A DNA stretch of 64,000 bases from CAZMXP01 sp964570285 (GTDB lineage: Bacteria; Planctomycetota; PLA2), in contig CAZMXP010000012.1 in assembly GCA_964570285.1 (NCBI GenBank), positions 27,923-91,922 of the forward strand, read 5' to 3'. Both the position numbers and the translations under genes were made by a program. Positions 52,653 through 61,156 of the stretch are shown piece by piece (within the stretch, counting starts at the first letter, position 1; every line of letters starts with the position of its first letter). The notes under the pieces were generated by a model. It was given only the letters and a program-made list of their open reading frames with translations. It searched no databases and was not told the DNA's origin.

Positions 52653-53540
52653 ATGGACGTTGTCCACCACGCCTGCATCGGCGGTGCCGGCTTCCTCGGA
52701 TTGGCAGCTGGCGGGCATGACCTCGCGGGCCTCGGCTTCCTCGTCGGCAGCGTGGTCCCCGATCTCGACGCGGCGTTCGTCGTGCGGGGCAGGCGCTTCT
52801 ACCTGAAGCACCACCAGGGACCGACCCACTCTCTCCTCCTCGCCCCGGTCTATGCGGGCATGCTTGCCGGCGCGCTCGCGCTCTACTTGCAATGGGACTG
52901 GGAGGTCTGGCTTGCAGCGCTGGCAGGCATCCTCGCGCATTGCGTCCTCGACCTGTTGAACACCTTCGGCGTCCAGATGCTCTGGCCTCTTTCCAAGGTT
53001 CGCAGGTGCCTCGATGCGGTCTTCTTCATCGATGCGTTCGCTTGGGCGCTGACCCTGGTGTATTTCGGGCTCGTACTTTCTCAAATCGTTCCGGCCCGCG
53101 TCGCGGGGATGGCCTACTTCGGGGCGTTCGCCACCTATCTGGTGGCGAAAGTCATCCTGCAGCGCCGTGCAAAAAGGCGGAGAAATGCGGACTTCGCGGT
53201 TCCCTCCGCTCTCAATCCGTTCGAGTTTTTCCTGCTCACCAACCGCAGTGGACGAATGGAGACCAGCCGGTACAACGCCCTTACGCAGCGGCTCTGGTCC
53301 GAGCGCGAGGTTCCCGCGGCATCACCGCAGGGAGTGGCCCTCGCCGAACAGAGCGAGGTCTACCGCGACATGCGATCCATCCTCCGGTCGCTGCACATCA
53401 CGCGAGTCGAGAATGACCATGCCGGTACGACGGTGATCGCCGAGGACCTCGCGGTGCGCAACTTCGGCGGCAGGTTCGGACGCACGGAATTGCGCTTCGA
53501 CACGAGCGGTCGGCTGCTCCATGAAGTGGCTCACATTTAG
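52653..53540 (+). CDS. YdjM-type membrane metal-dependent hydrolase
   Basis: A 295-residue membrane protein. HHACIGGAGFLGLAA, VVPDLDAAFVVRG and LKHHQGPTHSLLLAPVYAG are the metal-ligand motifs of the YdjM/LexA-binding hydrolase family (PF04307), and HCVLDLLNTFGVQMLWP is its distal His-Asp motif. Several membrane segments lie between. A soluble C-terminal part (200-295) is charged. It is followed by a small membrane protein overlapping its end by 20 bases. Its substrate is unknown. Confidence 0.85.
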   Translation: MDVVHHACIGGAGFLGLAAGGHDLAGLGFLVGSVVPDLDAAFVVRGRRFYLKHHQGPTHSLLLAPVYAGMLAGALALYLQWDWEVWLAALAGILAHCVLDLLNTFGVQMLWPLSKVRRCLDAVFFIDAFAWALTLVYFGLVLSQIVPARVAGMAYFGAFATYLVAKVILQRRAKRRRNADFAVPSALNPFEFFLLTNRSGRMETSRYNALTQRLWSEREVPAASPQGVALAEQSEVYRDMRSILRSLHITRVENDHAGTTVIAEDLAVRNFGGRFGRTELRFDTSGRLLHEVAHI

Positions 53541-53925
53541 GATCCAGCGCGAGCCAGGGTTCCGCTTCAATCTTGCGGATCTGATCCTTCTCCTTTTCCT
53601 GGGCGCGGCGAGCGCAGCCTGGTACGCGGTGTTTCCCGCCCGGCACCTCTACCTGCTCCCCCTCTACGTTGGCGGTTCCTTCTTCCTCTTCTGCAACGTG
53701 TTCCGAATCGGGAATCGCCTCGAGGCGCCCTGGTACCTCCTCTTCCTTGCGATCTGCGTGTACGGGATCCCCCAAGAGCGCTTTCCGTGGAGCGTGCTGC
53801 TCGTCTCCTGCGAGGCACTCAAGTGGCTCCTGATCGCCACCCGCATCCGGCGCGGGCCCTACCGAGGCCTTTTCCACCGCCACCTGGGGCGTCTCGGCAG
53901 CCGTCCGGCGTCGCCGACCGACTGA
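53521..53925 (+). CDS. Small membrane protein of unknown function
   Basis: A 134-residue protein with three to four hydrophobic segments (FNLADLILLLFLGAASAAW, LYLLPLYVGGSFFLFC, YLLFLAICVYGI, VLLVSCEALKWLLIA) and a basic tail. ATG 53521 overlaps the end of the YdjM-like gene by 20 bases in another frame, suggesting coupled translation. I do not recognise a family. Confidence 0.65.
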   Translation: MKWLTFRIQREPGFRFNLADLILLLFLGAASAAWYAVFPARHLYLLPLYVGGSFFLFCNVFRIGNRLEAPWYLLFLAICVYGIPQERFPWSVLLVSCEALKWLLIATRIRRGPYRGLFHRHLGRLGSRPASPTD

Positions 53926-54178
53926 CCCACGGGTGCCCGGCGGCAGGGAATCACTCCGGGAGGACGGCAAATCCCTCGCGTCGCGCCGACGGCGTTCGCT
54001 CCCCCGAGCCCCGGATCTCCATGCTCTAGCTGTGCTGCGGCGGCATTCGCCTCGATCCACCTCTTCCCAGTCCCACGGAAACGCGAGGAGAGGCATAAGC
54101 TGGATGTCGGCGCCGCCCAACGCGATCGCCCCTGGACTCTCGCCACCGACGACCGGAGAGCCGCCCGCGGGCCCGCGG
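53926..54178. other. Intergenic region without recognisable gene
   Basis: About 250 bases between co-directional genes. I see no RNA gene, strong hairpin or coding frame. The promoter of the exported cluster is at its right end. Confidence 0.5.
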
Positions 54179-54184
54179 TAGAAT
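54179..54184 (+). promoter_or_regulatory. -10 box TAGAAT, leaderless-type promoter of the exported-protein cluster
   Basis: TAGAAT ends six bases before the ATG at 54191; a run of six Cs fills the gap, so there is no ribosome site. Confidence 0.6.
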
Positions 54185-54190
54185 CCCCCC

Positions 54191-55198
54191 ATGCGTTGGC
54201 CCCTCGTCGCGACCCTGCTGCTCGTCACGGCGGCATGGGCGGAGGACCTCGACGGCGCGATCACCGGCGGCAAGGCGCAGCAGCTTGTCGAGGCCGCGCG
54301 CGCGCCGTACCAGGAGGCCGATGCGATCTACAAGCGGTGGATCCTCGAGGAGATCGCCGAGGCCGACCTCGTGCCGTCGCTGAAGAAGGCGATCGCGCTC
54401 TATGACGGCGCGCTGAACAGGTTGCAGGAGGCGATCGACATCCAGTACGACCCCGCGATCAACCACATGATCCGCACCGCCGCGCGGCGGCTGACGAACA
54501 TGCGCTTCAAGATCGAGTTCCAGGAGCCGCGCCGCGCGAGCCCGCCGGCGGAGTCCGCGCCGAGTTCGCCGCCTCCTCCCCCCCGCGCCCCCCCCACCGC
54601 GCCCAAGGAGGAGGAGCCGCCCCCGGTGCCCGCCGTCACGTTCGAGGAGCAGGCCCCCCCCGCGGTCCCCGTCGATGTCGCGCTCCCGCTCCCCCCCGGC
54701 GATGTCGCCGCGCGACTGGCCAAGAGCCAGACAGGCCCGATCCAACAGTTGCTCAAGTCCTACTACCAATCGCGCAAGACCGACTCTATCCTCTTCCGCC
54801 ACACCCTCTGTGGCGGAAAAGGGAAGCGCCGCGACGGCACCGTCTGCGAGGAGTGCGGCGGCTCCGGCAGCCGCATCAACCTCTACCACTTCCGGAAGGC
54901 CTACTGGGGAGCGTTCTCGCCGGTCTTCCGCGACGCGGCGGGCGCGCTCGACGCGCTGCGCGCGTTCCACGCCCGGGCGCAGCGCGATCCGTCGGCGCTC
55001 GGCGATCTCGTGAAGGCCTTCTCGGTCGTGTCGATCGAGCCGCACGGCTACTGGGCGCGCGCGACGGTGATGGAGACGACCACGGCGGGCAAGGCCGAGC
55101 GCCGCTACACGCTGATCAGCGTCGGGAGCCAGTGGTTCTTCTACCACCCGGTGGCCGACGCGGAACTCGTGCCCGACTTCGGGAAGGAGGCGCAGTGA
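54191..55198 (+). CDS. Exported protein with Pro-rich linker and a zinc-knuckle-like CxxG/CxxC motif
   Basis: A 335-residue protein with a signal peptide (RWPLVATLLLVTAAWAED). Residues 20-110 are helical (EEIAEADLVPSLKKAIALYD). A Pro/Glu-rich linker (about 115-165) follows. Near 207-227, CGGKGKRRDGTVCEECGGSG resembles a half DnaJ zinc finger (CxxGxG...CxxCxGxG). The C-terminal domain (250-335) ends in YTLISVGSQWFFYHPV. It is the first gene of four exported, coupled proteins and probably assembles with them. Confidence 0.75.
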   Translation: MRWPLVATLLLVTAAWAEDLDGAITGGKAQQLVEAARAPYQEADAIYKRWILEEIAEADLVPSLKKAIALYDGALNRLQEAIDIQYDPAINHMIRTAARRLTNMRFKIEFQEPRRASPPAESAPSSPPPPPRAPPTAPKEEEPPPVPAVTFEEQAPPAVPVDVALPLPPGDVAARLAKSQTGPIQQLLKSYYQSRKTDSILFRHTLCGGKGKRRDGTVCEECGGSGSRINLYHFRKAYWGAFSPVFRDAAGALDALRAFHARAQRDPSALGDLVKAFSVVSIEPHGYWARATVMETTTAGKAERRYTLISVGSQWFFYHPVADAELVPDFGKEAQ

Positions 55199-55908
55199 GA
55201 ACGACGATAGTGCTGCTGCTGGTCGCGCTCGCGGCGAGGGCCGACCGCGACGCCGATCTCGCCTGCGCGCACGCGATCCGCGAGTTCAATCAACTGCTGA
55301 TCGGCGGCGACGGCGGCGGGTCGATCGAGAGCGTGCGCGACCGGATCTGCGCGAATCTCAAGAACGCGTCGCCGAAGGTCGCGAAGAGCATCCGCTTCCA
55401 GATCGACCGCGCCTTCGACCCGAAGTACGGCAAGGAGGGGGACTTCCTGCGCTGCATGTGCCAGATGCTCGCCGCCGGCGGCGACGACGGCATCAACAAG
55501 CTCTACAAGCGAACCAAGTCGTCCGCGAAGCGCGAGAGCCTGCGGCGCTACGCCGCGGAGGCCCTCGGCGAGTGCGGCGACACGAACGCCCTCGATCCGC
55601 TGCTGAAGATGATCCACGACGGCGACGCGGGCGTCGCGGCCGCGGCGGTCAAGGGCTGCGCCTCCTACGCGAAGGTCAAGGTGCCCCAGCGCAAGGCGGC
55701 GATGCGCACGCTCATCGACCGCTACCAGCAGGTCACCGACGGCGCCGCCGGCAAGGCCGCCGACGCCCCCGAGACGCGGCTCTACGAGGCGGTCAAGCCC
55801 GCGATGGACGGGACGCTCCAGGCCTTCTCCGGCGGCGAGTCGCTCGACAGCGCGACCTCCTGGGACAGTTGGCTGCGCGAGAACATCACGAAGCCCTGGC
55901 CGGAGTGA
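55195..55908 (+). CDS. Exported HEAT-repeat-like protein
   Basis: A 237-residue protein starting at GTG 55195, overlapping the upstream stop (GTGA). The signal peptide is RTTIVLLLVALAARAD. Residues 100-165 form HEAT helices (SLRRYAAEALGECGDTNALD, GVAAAAVKGCASYAKVKVP). HEAT repeats usually bind protein partners. It lacks enzymatic motifs and ends SWDSWLRENITKPWPE. Confidence 0.75.
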   Translation: MRTTIVLLLVALAARADRDADLACAHAIREFNQLLIGGDGGGSIESVRDRICANLKNASPKVAKSIRFQIDRAFDPKYGKEGDFLRCMCQMLAAGGDDGINKLYKRTKSSAKRESLRRYAAEALGECGDTNALDPLLKMIHDGDAGVAAAAVKGCASYAKVKVPQRKAAMRTLIDRYQQVTDGAAGKAADAPETRLYEAVKPAMDGTLQAFSGGESLDSATSWDSWLRENITKPWPE

Positions 55909-55914
55909 TCGCGC

Positions 55915-55920
55915 TACAAT
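55915..55920 (+). promoter_or_regulatory. -10 box TACAAT, leaderless-type promoter
   Basis: TACAAT ends six bases before the ATG at 55927 and starts seven bases after the upstream stop codon. It gives the VWA gene its own start inside the cluster. Confidence 0.55.
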
Positions 55921-55926
55921 CGGGCC

Positions 55927-58461
55927 ATGCGGGTGGTCCGGGGCCTCCTCTCGCTCTGCCTCGCGGCGGTGGCCGCCGCGCAGGAGCCCGCGCCGCAACC
56001 CAAGGAACCCACCGTCCGCTCGACGCTCGAGCGCGTGCTCGCCGAGATCGACGCGTTCGGGAAGACGCGCCCCGCGCCCGGCCACGCCGCGCTCGGTGCG
56101 TGGCTCGCCGAGGCGGAGGCGCTGCGCGCGGGCGCCGTCGAGACTCTGCTCGGCGCGATCCGCTTCCACGGCCCGGGCGGCGAGGGCAAGCGTCTCGACA
56201 CCTCCCCCGCGGAGGAGGCGCTGCTGCGCCCGCCGCTCGCGCCGGCGGACGATGCCGACTACCTGCACACGCTCGAGACGATCCTGCGCCTCGATCCGAC
56301 GAGCGGCTACGCCTGGCTCCACATGGAGGCGCTGCTGGAGCGGCTCCGCGCGAGCGCGCGGCCCGACTGGGGCGCGGTGCAGCGCTGGCTCGCGGAAGTG
56401 CGCGGCGGCCGGGGGCTCGACGGCGAGGCGGAACTGGCGGTCGAACTGCTCCACGCGGTCACCTGCTACGAGACCGGCGACCGGCAGCGGGCACGCGACG
56501 CTGCCGCGCTCGTGCTCTCCACCGGCGCGGGCGGCGACGAGCTGCGCGAGCAGGCGCGGAGGCTGCGCACGCAGTGCAGCGTGCGCGCGGCCGGCTTCGA
56601 CGCGCCCGGCTTCCGCATCGCGCGCCGCGGCGGCGGCGCCGACCTCCGCACCGACGACTACCGCGGCCGCTGCCTCCTGCTGCACTTCTGGCACGAGGAG
56701 GAGGTGCGCGCGAGCTACCTGACGGTGCTCTCCGAGTGCCTCGAGCGGCTCAAGCGCAGCGAGGTCGTGCTGCTGACGGTCCCGATCTTCGAGGGCGAGC
56801 GCCCGTCGGAGGACTTCGCGAGCAACCTCGCCGCCTGCGACTGGGACGTCGCGGAGCCCTGCGCCGTCGGCGTCGACGTGGCGAAGGCCTACGGCGTCGA
56901 GGGCGCCTCGGCTCTCTTCCTGATCTCGCCGGACGGTCGCATCCTCAAGAGCACGGATTGGTGGGGGGCGGGGGGGGCGGTCGCCGCCGCCGAGGAGGTC
57001 CATCGCCTCTGCGGCGACGCCGCCGGGCCGCCCCTCGACGAGCGCCTCGGCGGCGTCACGACCTGGGCGGCCTGCCGCGAACTCTGGCACGACCTCGCGG
57101 TCCGCCGCTTCACCCGCTTCTCGGAGCCCACGTGGGAGCGGGCGCGACAGATCGGCCTGCCGGCCCACGCGGCGCTGCTGCTTGCCGCCGCCACCGGCGA
57201 GGGCAGCAAGCCCCGTCCCGTCGAGACGGCGACGCTGCACGGGCGTCTGCTGGAGGCGTGGATGAGGTGGAAGCTGGGCGGCGACGGGGCGCCCTGGCAG
57301 CGTGCGGTGCAGCCGCTCGGCAAGCCCTCCACCGACGAGAGCCTCGCGGTCGTGGATGCGCTCTACGACCTCGGGCTCTCCGACGCGACGCTGCGCGAGG
57401 CGCTGGAGGACGTCGCGACGCGCGGCACGCGCTGGGAGACCGTCTCGATGGCGCTGCGCACGCTGCAGTTCGGCGACGGGGAGACGGCGCCCGGCGACCT
57501 GCGCAAGCTGCAGAAGCACAAGACATGGCAGGTGCGCCTCGCACTCGCGGAGGGGCTGCGGGCCTACCGCCACAAGGAGGCGGTGGACATCCTGATCGCG
57601 CTGCTCGGCGACAGGCGGCTGCGGGTCCGCGCGAAGGCGCGCGACCACCTCGAGCTGCTCACCGGCGAGTCGATCGGCCTCTCGCAGAAGGAGTGGGCGA
57701 AGTGGCGCGGGGCGCAGGGGAGCACGCTGCGGCTCCGGCCGCGGGAGATCAGCGCGTACAGGCCCTTCCGCGCGAGCGGCCACCGCTACGCGCAGAAGGA
57801 CTACTACGGCCTCGAGATCGCGAGCGACCGCCTCGTCTTCGTCCTCGACAAGAGCGAGAGCATGTACTACGGCCTCTTCGACGGCGTCATCGAGGAGGTG
57901 CGGGCGCACCTCGAGGGCGCGGGGCCGACGACGAAGTTCGCCGTGGTCGAGTTCGACGAGAAGGCGACCGCGTGGAAGGGCTCCTTCGAGCCGGTGAACG
58001 CGTCCACGATCGACGAGGCGACGCGGTTCCTGCAGCGCAGCCTGCCCTACGGCCCCACCAACATCATCGACGCGCTCCGCATGGCGATCGCGATGGAGGA
58101 GGTGGACGCGCTCGTGCTGCTGAGCGACGGCCTGCCCAACCGCGGCACGCCGAGCACCCCGGCGGCGATCCTCGCGGAGCTCTCGAAGACCAACCGCTAC
58201 GCGCGCGTCGCGATGCACACGGTGCAACTGCTCGAGGGGCGCGTCTTCCCGCACGACGGCCCGCGCGGCAAGGACCGGCCGCCGCTCGACTCCGGCGAGA
58301 AGCTCCGCCGCGAGCAGATGCGCGTCTACGCGCCGACGACCGAGCTGGGCGCCTTCCTGAAGAACCTCGCGCTCGACAACGACGGGCACTACGGGATCGG
58401 CTTCGCCGACTCCTACATGCCCCCGCCCGGGGCCAAGTTCCGGCCGGGGACGGACAAGTGA
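55927..58461 (+). CDS. Exported protein with thioredoxin-like, HEAT and von Willebrand A domains
   Basis: An 844-residue protein with a signal peptide (LLSLCLAAVAAAQEP). Residues about 212-345 have a TlpA/peroxiredoxin-like fold (FDAPGFRIARRGGGADLRTD, CLLLHFWHEEEVRASYLTVL), but the CxxC pair is missing. Residues about 515-585 are HEAT helices (WQVRLALAEGLRAYRHKEAV). Residues about 635-790 are a VWA domain with an intact MIDAS: VLDKSESM (DxSxS), GPTN (Thr) and LLSDGLP (Asp). It probably binds a metal and a partner. The next gene's GTG overlaps its stop. Confidence 0.82.
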   Translation: MRVVRGLLSLCLAAVAAAQEPAPQPKEPTVRSTLERVLAEIDAFGKTRPAPGHAALGAWLAEAEALRAGAVETLLGAIRFHGPGGEGKRLDTSPAEEALLRPPLAPADDADYLHTLETILRLDPTSGYAWLHMEALLERLRASARPDWGAVQRWLAEVRGGRGLDGEAELAVELLHAVTCYETGDRQRARDAAALVLSTGAGGDELREQARRLRTQCSVRAAGFDAPGFRIARRGGGADLRTDDYRGRCLLLHFWHEEEVRASYLTVLSECLERLKRSEVVLLTVPIFEGERPSEDFASNLAACDWDVAEPCAVGVDVAKAYGVEGASALFLISPDGRILKSTDWWGAGGAVAAAEEVHRLCGDAAGPPLDERLGGVTTWAACRELWHDLAVRRFTRFSEPTWERARQIGLPAHAALLLAAATGEGSKPRPVETATLHGRLLEAWMRWKLGGDGAPWQRAVQPLGKPSTDESLAVVDALYDLGLSDATLREALEDVATRGTRWETVSMALRTLQFGDGETAPGDLRKLQKHKTWQVRLALAEGLRAYRHKEAVDILIALLGDRRLRVRAKARDHLELLTGESIGLSQKEWAKWRGAQGSTLRLRPREISAYRPFRASGHRYAQKDYYGLEIASDRLVFVLDKSESMYYGLFDGVIEEVRAHLEGAGPTTKFAVVEFDEKATAWKGSFEPVNASTIDEATRFLQRSLPYGPTNIIDALRMAIAMEEVDALVLLSDGLPNRGTPSTPAAILAELSKTNRYARVAMHTVQLLEGRVFPHDGPRGKDRPPLDSGEKLRREQMRVYAPTTELGAFLKNLALDNDGHYGIGFADSYMPPPGAKFRPGTDK

Positions 58462-60329
58462 GGGGGCCGCTGCTCCTCGGCCTCCTCGCGCTGGCCGCCG
58501 CGGCGGAGCCGGCGCGGCCGCTCGTGCATCTCGCGGACGGGCGCGTGCTCTTCGGCCGGGGCGTGCAGCGGACGAAGGCCGCGACGCGGCTGGAGACCGA
58601 CTTCGGCGCGCTCGTGATCCCCGACCGCGAGATCGCGGGCAAGACCGCCGAGCGGCCCCCGAGCCCCCCCGAGACCGAGCGCATCTGCCGGACGCGCTGG
58701 TTCGAGATCCGGAGCGACCTCTCCCCCGAGCGCGAGCGCCTCTACGCCGACCAGATCGACGCCTTCTTCGAGTGGATGATCGGCGTCTACGCGCTCGACG
58801 TCGAGCGCGTGCGCCGGGACGCGCCCTACAAGATGCGCGTCTTCCGCCGCCGCGCCGACTTCAAGAGGCTGCAGGCGGAAGTCGCGCCCGACATCGACAG
58901 GAAGGGCAGCGCCTTCGCCGAGGGCGTGGCGGGGTTCTACGCGCCGGGGCTCGGCAGCATCTACCTGTGGGACGTGGAGGGGGAGAGCGGCGAGGTGCAT
59001 CTCGAGGTGGCCAAGCACGAGACGTCGCACCTCTGCGACGACCTGCTCGCGCGGCAGGTGGGCATCCGCATCCCGACCTGGTTCACCGAGGGGGCCGCCA
59101 CCTACTTCTCGATGTACGTCGCGGGCGGCGCCCCCGAGCCCGAGGTCCACCCGGGCGCGCTCGCGCAGGTGCTCGGCGACCTCGACGGCGGCAGCGCGAT
59201 GCGGAGCCGGGAGCTGCGCGGCGTGAAGTGGGAGCTCTTCCACGGCCGCGAGTACTCGTGGGGTTGGGCCCAGGTCCACTTCGTGCGCCACCATGCGAAG
59301 GGGGAGCGCTGGAAGGAGCTGATCGACTACCTGCGCACGATCCCGCCGATGGGGCCCGTCACCGACTCCGAGGAGCGGCGCTTCCTGAAGGCGATGGGAT
59401 TCGCCACGTCGGAGGCGTTCGACCGCGCGTGGCACGACCACCTGAAGGGGTCGAGGCGGCAGGGGGAGCGGGGGCTCGTCGGCACGTCGCCGGAGGTGCT
59501 CGCCCGGGTGAACGCGCTCGCGAAGCCGGACGAGACGACCGCGCGCAACTTCGCGCGCATCGGCCTCTCGCTCGCGCGCGTGCGCGAGGCGGCCGCGGCG
59601 ATCGTCTACCTGCGCGCGGCGCTCCGGGGAGGCGCGAGCGAGCCGGAGGTCCCCTACGAACTCGCGCGCGCGCTCGCGCTCGCGGCGAACGTCGCGTCGG
59701 AGGAGACCCGCTGGCCCGACGATGCGTTCGCGACGCTGCAGGAGGCGGTGGAGGGCGCGCCGCTGCGGGCCCTCTACCGCCGCGTGCTCGGCCTGCAACT
59801 GCTCGCGCGGGGCGACCGGGAGGCGGCCTACCGGATGCTCGGCCTCGCGCTGCTGCTGGCGGGCCCCGCGGACGACGACCTCGCGCTCGCGTTGGCGATG
59901 CTGCGCGCGAGCGCGACCGAGGCGCCGGAGCAGGAGGTGGGGCGCCTCTGCGAGAGCATCCCGCCGATGGCCCGCGTGCTGCGGCGCGCGCTGCCGTTCC
60001 ACCTGCAGGCGATCGAGGACTGGGGGGCGCTCTTCGACCTGCTCCGCGATCGCGTCCGCAAGACGGGGGCGAGCGACGAAGAGCTTGCGCTGCTCGCGGG
60101 CCTCTACAAGGTCAACGACGAGGTCGACGAGGCTCTCGCGATCTATGAGGGCCTCGTGAGGGGGTCGGACGACCCGCGCCACTGGCCGGACGTCGTCGAA
60201 TGCCTGCTCGCGCTGGGGCGCACCGCCGAGGCGAGGTCGGCCCGCTCCACCGCCTACGAGCTGATCGCCCGCTCCCCGCGCGAACACGGGGCGGTGCGGC
60301 GGCGCCTCGAGCGGATCGCGCTCGATTAG
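58458..60329 (+). CDS. Exported DUF1570-like metallopeptidase with TPR-like tail
   Basis: A 623-residue protein starting at GTG 58458, overlapping the VWA stop. The signal peptide is GPLLLGLLALAAAAEP. VHLEVAKHETSHLCDDLLAR near 180-200 contains HETSH (HExxH) and PTWFTEGAATYFSMY supplies the downstream Glu, as in DUF1570 and gluzincin-like peptidases. Residues 350-620 are helical repeats (DDLALALAMLRASATEAPEQ), TPR-like. It probably cleaves proteins in the periplasm or outside and completes the four-gene cluster. Confidence 0.82.
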   Translation: MRGPLLLGLLALAAAAEPARPLVHLADGRVLFGRGVQRTKAATRLETDFGALVIPDREIAGKTAERPPSPPETERICRTRWFEIRSDLSPERERLYADQIDAFFEWMIGVYALDVERVRRDAPYKMRVFRRRADFKRLQAEVAPDIDRKGSAFAEGVAGFYAPGLGSIYLWDVEGESGEVHLEVAKHETSHLCDDLLARQVGIRIPTWFTEGAATYFSMYVAGGAPEPEVHPGALAQVLGDLDGGSAMRSRELRGVKWELFHGREYSWGWAQVHFVRHHAKGERWKELIDYLRTIPPMGPVTDSEERRFLKAMGFATSEAFDRAWHDHLKGSRRQGERGLVGTSPEVLARVNALAKPDETTARNFARIGLSLARVREAAAAIVYLRAALRGGASEPEVPYELARALALAANVASEETRWPDDAFATLQEAVEGAPLRALYRRVLGLQLLARGDREAAYRMLGLALLLAGPADDDLALALAMLRASATEAPEQEVGRLCESIPPMARVLRRALPFHLQAIEDWGALFDLLRDRVRKTGASDEELALLAGLYKVNDEVDEALAIYEGLVRGSDDPRHWPDVVECLLALGRTAEARSARSTAYELIARSPREHGAVRRRLERIALD

Positions 60330-60397
60330 GCACGCCGCCTGCGCTCACCCCTCCAGACCTCCCCGATCGTCCACTTTTCTCACCGGAAGGGCCCGCC

Positions 60398-61156
60398 ATG
60401 CTCCGCCGCCTCGCCTCCCTCGCGCTGCTGTCCATTTCCCTCGTCGCCTGCGCGCCGAGCCACTCGCTCACCGTCACACCTTCGGACGCCTTCCTGCTCG
60501 CGCAGCAGGCGCAGCAGGGCTGCCTCGGCACGACGCTTGAACTCTTCCTCGAACTCGCCGACCGGCTCGCGCCGCTCGCGACCGCCCGCGACCTGGCCAC
60601 GCTGGAGGCGCGCGCGCTGGATGCCGGCTGCGTCTTCACGCCGGGCTCCCCGGCGCTGCTCTTCTGCCCCGCGCTCCCGCTCCGCGGCGAGAGCCTCGTG
60701 CTGCTCGTGCAGGTCGACTACCTCTCGGCGGGCTTCCCGGTGGCGGACCCCTCCCTCGCGGACGGCCTGCGCCTGCGCCTCGAGGGCGAGGGCGGGCCCC
60801 TCCAGTGCGAGGGCCTGCTCGAGATCGTGCGCGACAGCGAGCGCGGCTTTGTCGTCGACGGGGAATTCTCGGCGCTGACGCGCGACGGATGCACGGTCGC
60901 CGCGAGCGCCCGCGAGGTCGCGGGGCGGCTCGTCGCCGACCTGCCCGGCGGCGGCAGCGGCTTTGTCTTCGGCCAGGGCGAGGTGGAGATCGAGGTGCGG
61001 GGGCTCGGGGGCGCCGAGATCGGCGCGACGGCGGCGCTGGTCGGGCGCGAGGCGTTCGTCGCCATCTCGGTCGACGGCCGCACCTTCACCGCCACCCTCC
61101 CGCTGAGCGGGACAAAGGGGTCAGACCCCGTTGTCCCGCTCAGCGGAAGAGAGTGA
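60398..61156 (+). CDS. Lipoprotein of unknown function, 3' end formed by a REP-like palindrome
   Basis: A 252-residue protein. The lipobox LVAC (Cys 18) follows MLRRLASLALLSIS. The mature part is beta-rich (GLRLRLEGEGGPLQCEGLLE, FGQGEVEIEVRGLGG) with six Cys residues, so disulfides are likely. The last 19 codons (LPLSGTKGSDPVVPLSGRE) come from the palindrome at 61100-61146, suggesting that the original stop was lost by an insertion. It overlaps the convergent anti-sigma gene by 17 bases. Function unknown. Confidence 0.7.
   Translation: MLRRLASLALLSISLVACAPSHSLTVTPSDAFLLAQQAQQGCLGTTLELFLELADRLAPLATARDLATLEARALDAGCVFTPGSPALLFCPALPLRGESLVLLVQVDYLSAGFPVADPSLADGLRLRLEGEGGPLQCEGLLEIVRDSERGFVVDGEFSALTRDGCTVAASAREVAGRLVADLPGGGSGFVFGQGEVEIEVRGLGGAEIGATAALVGREAFVAISVDGRTFTATLPLSGTKGSDPVVPLSGRE
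61100..61146. repeat. REP-like palindrome (GGGGTCAGACCCC core)
   Basis: CCGCTGAGCGGGACAA is matched by its near-complement TTGTCCCGCTCAGCGG around AGGGGTCAGACCCC. A GGGGTCAGACCCC core in GGGACAA arms is, from memory, a common REP-type element linked to RAYT transposases in diverse genomes. It lies across the ends of two convergent genes. Confidence 0.75.
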
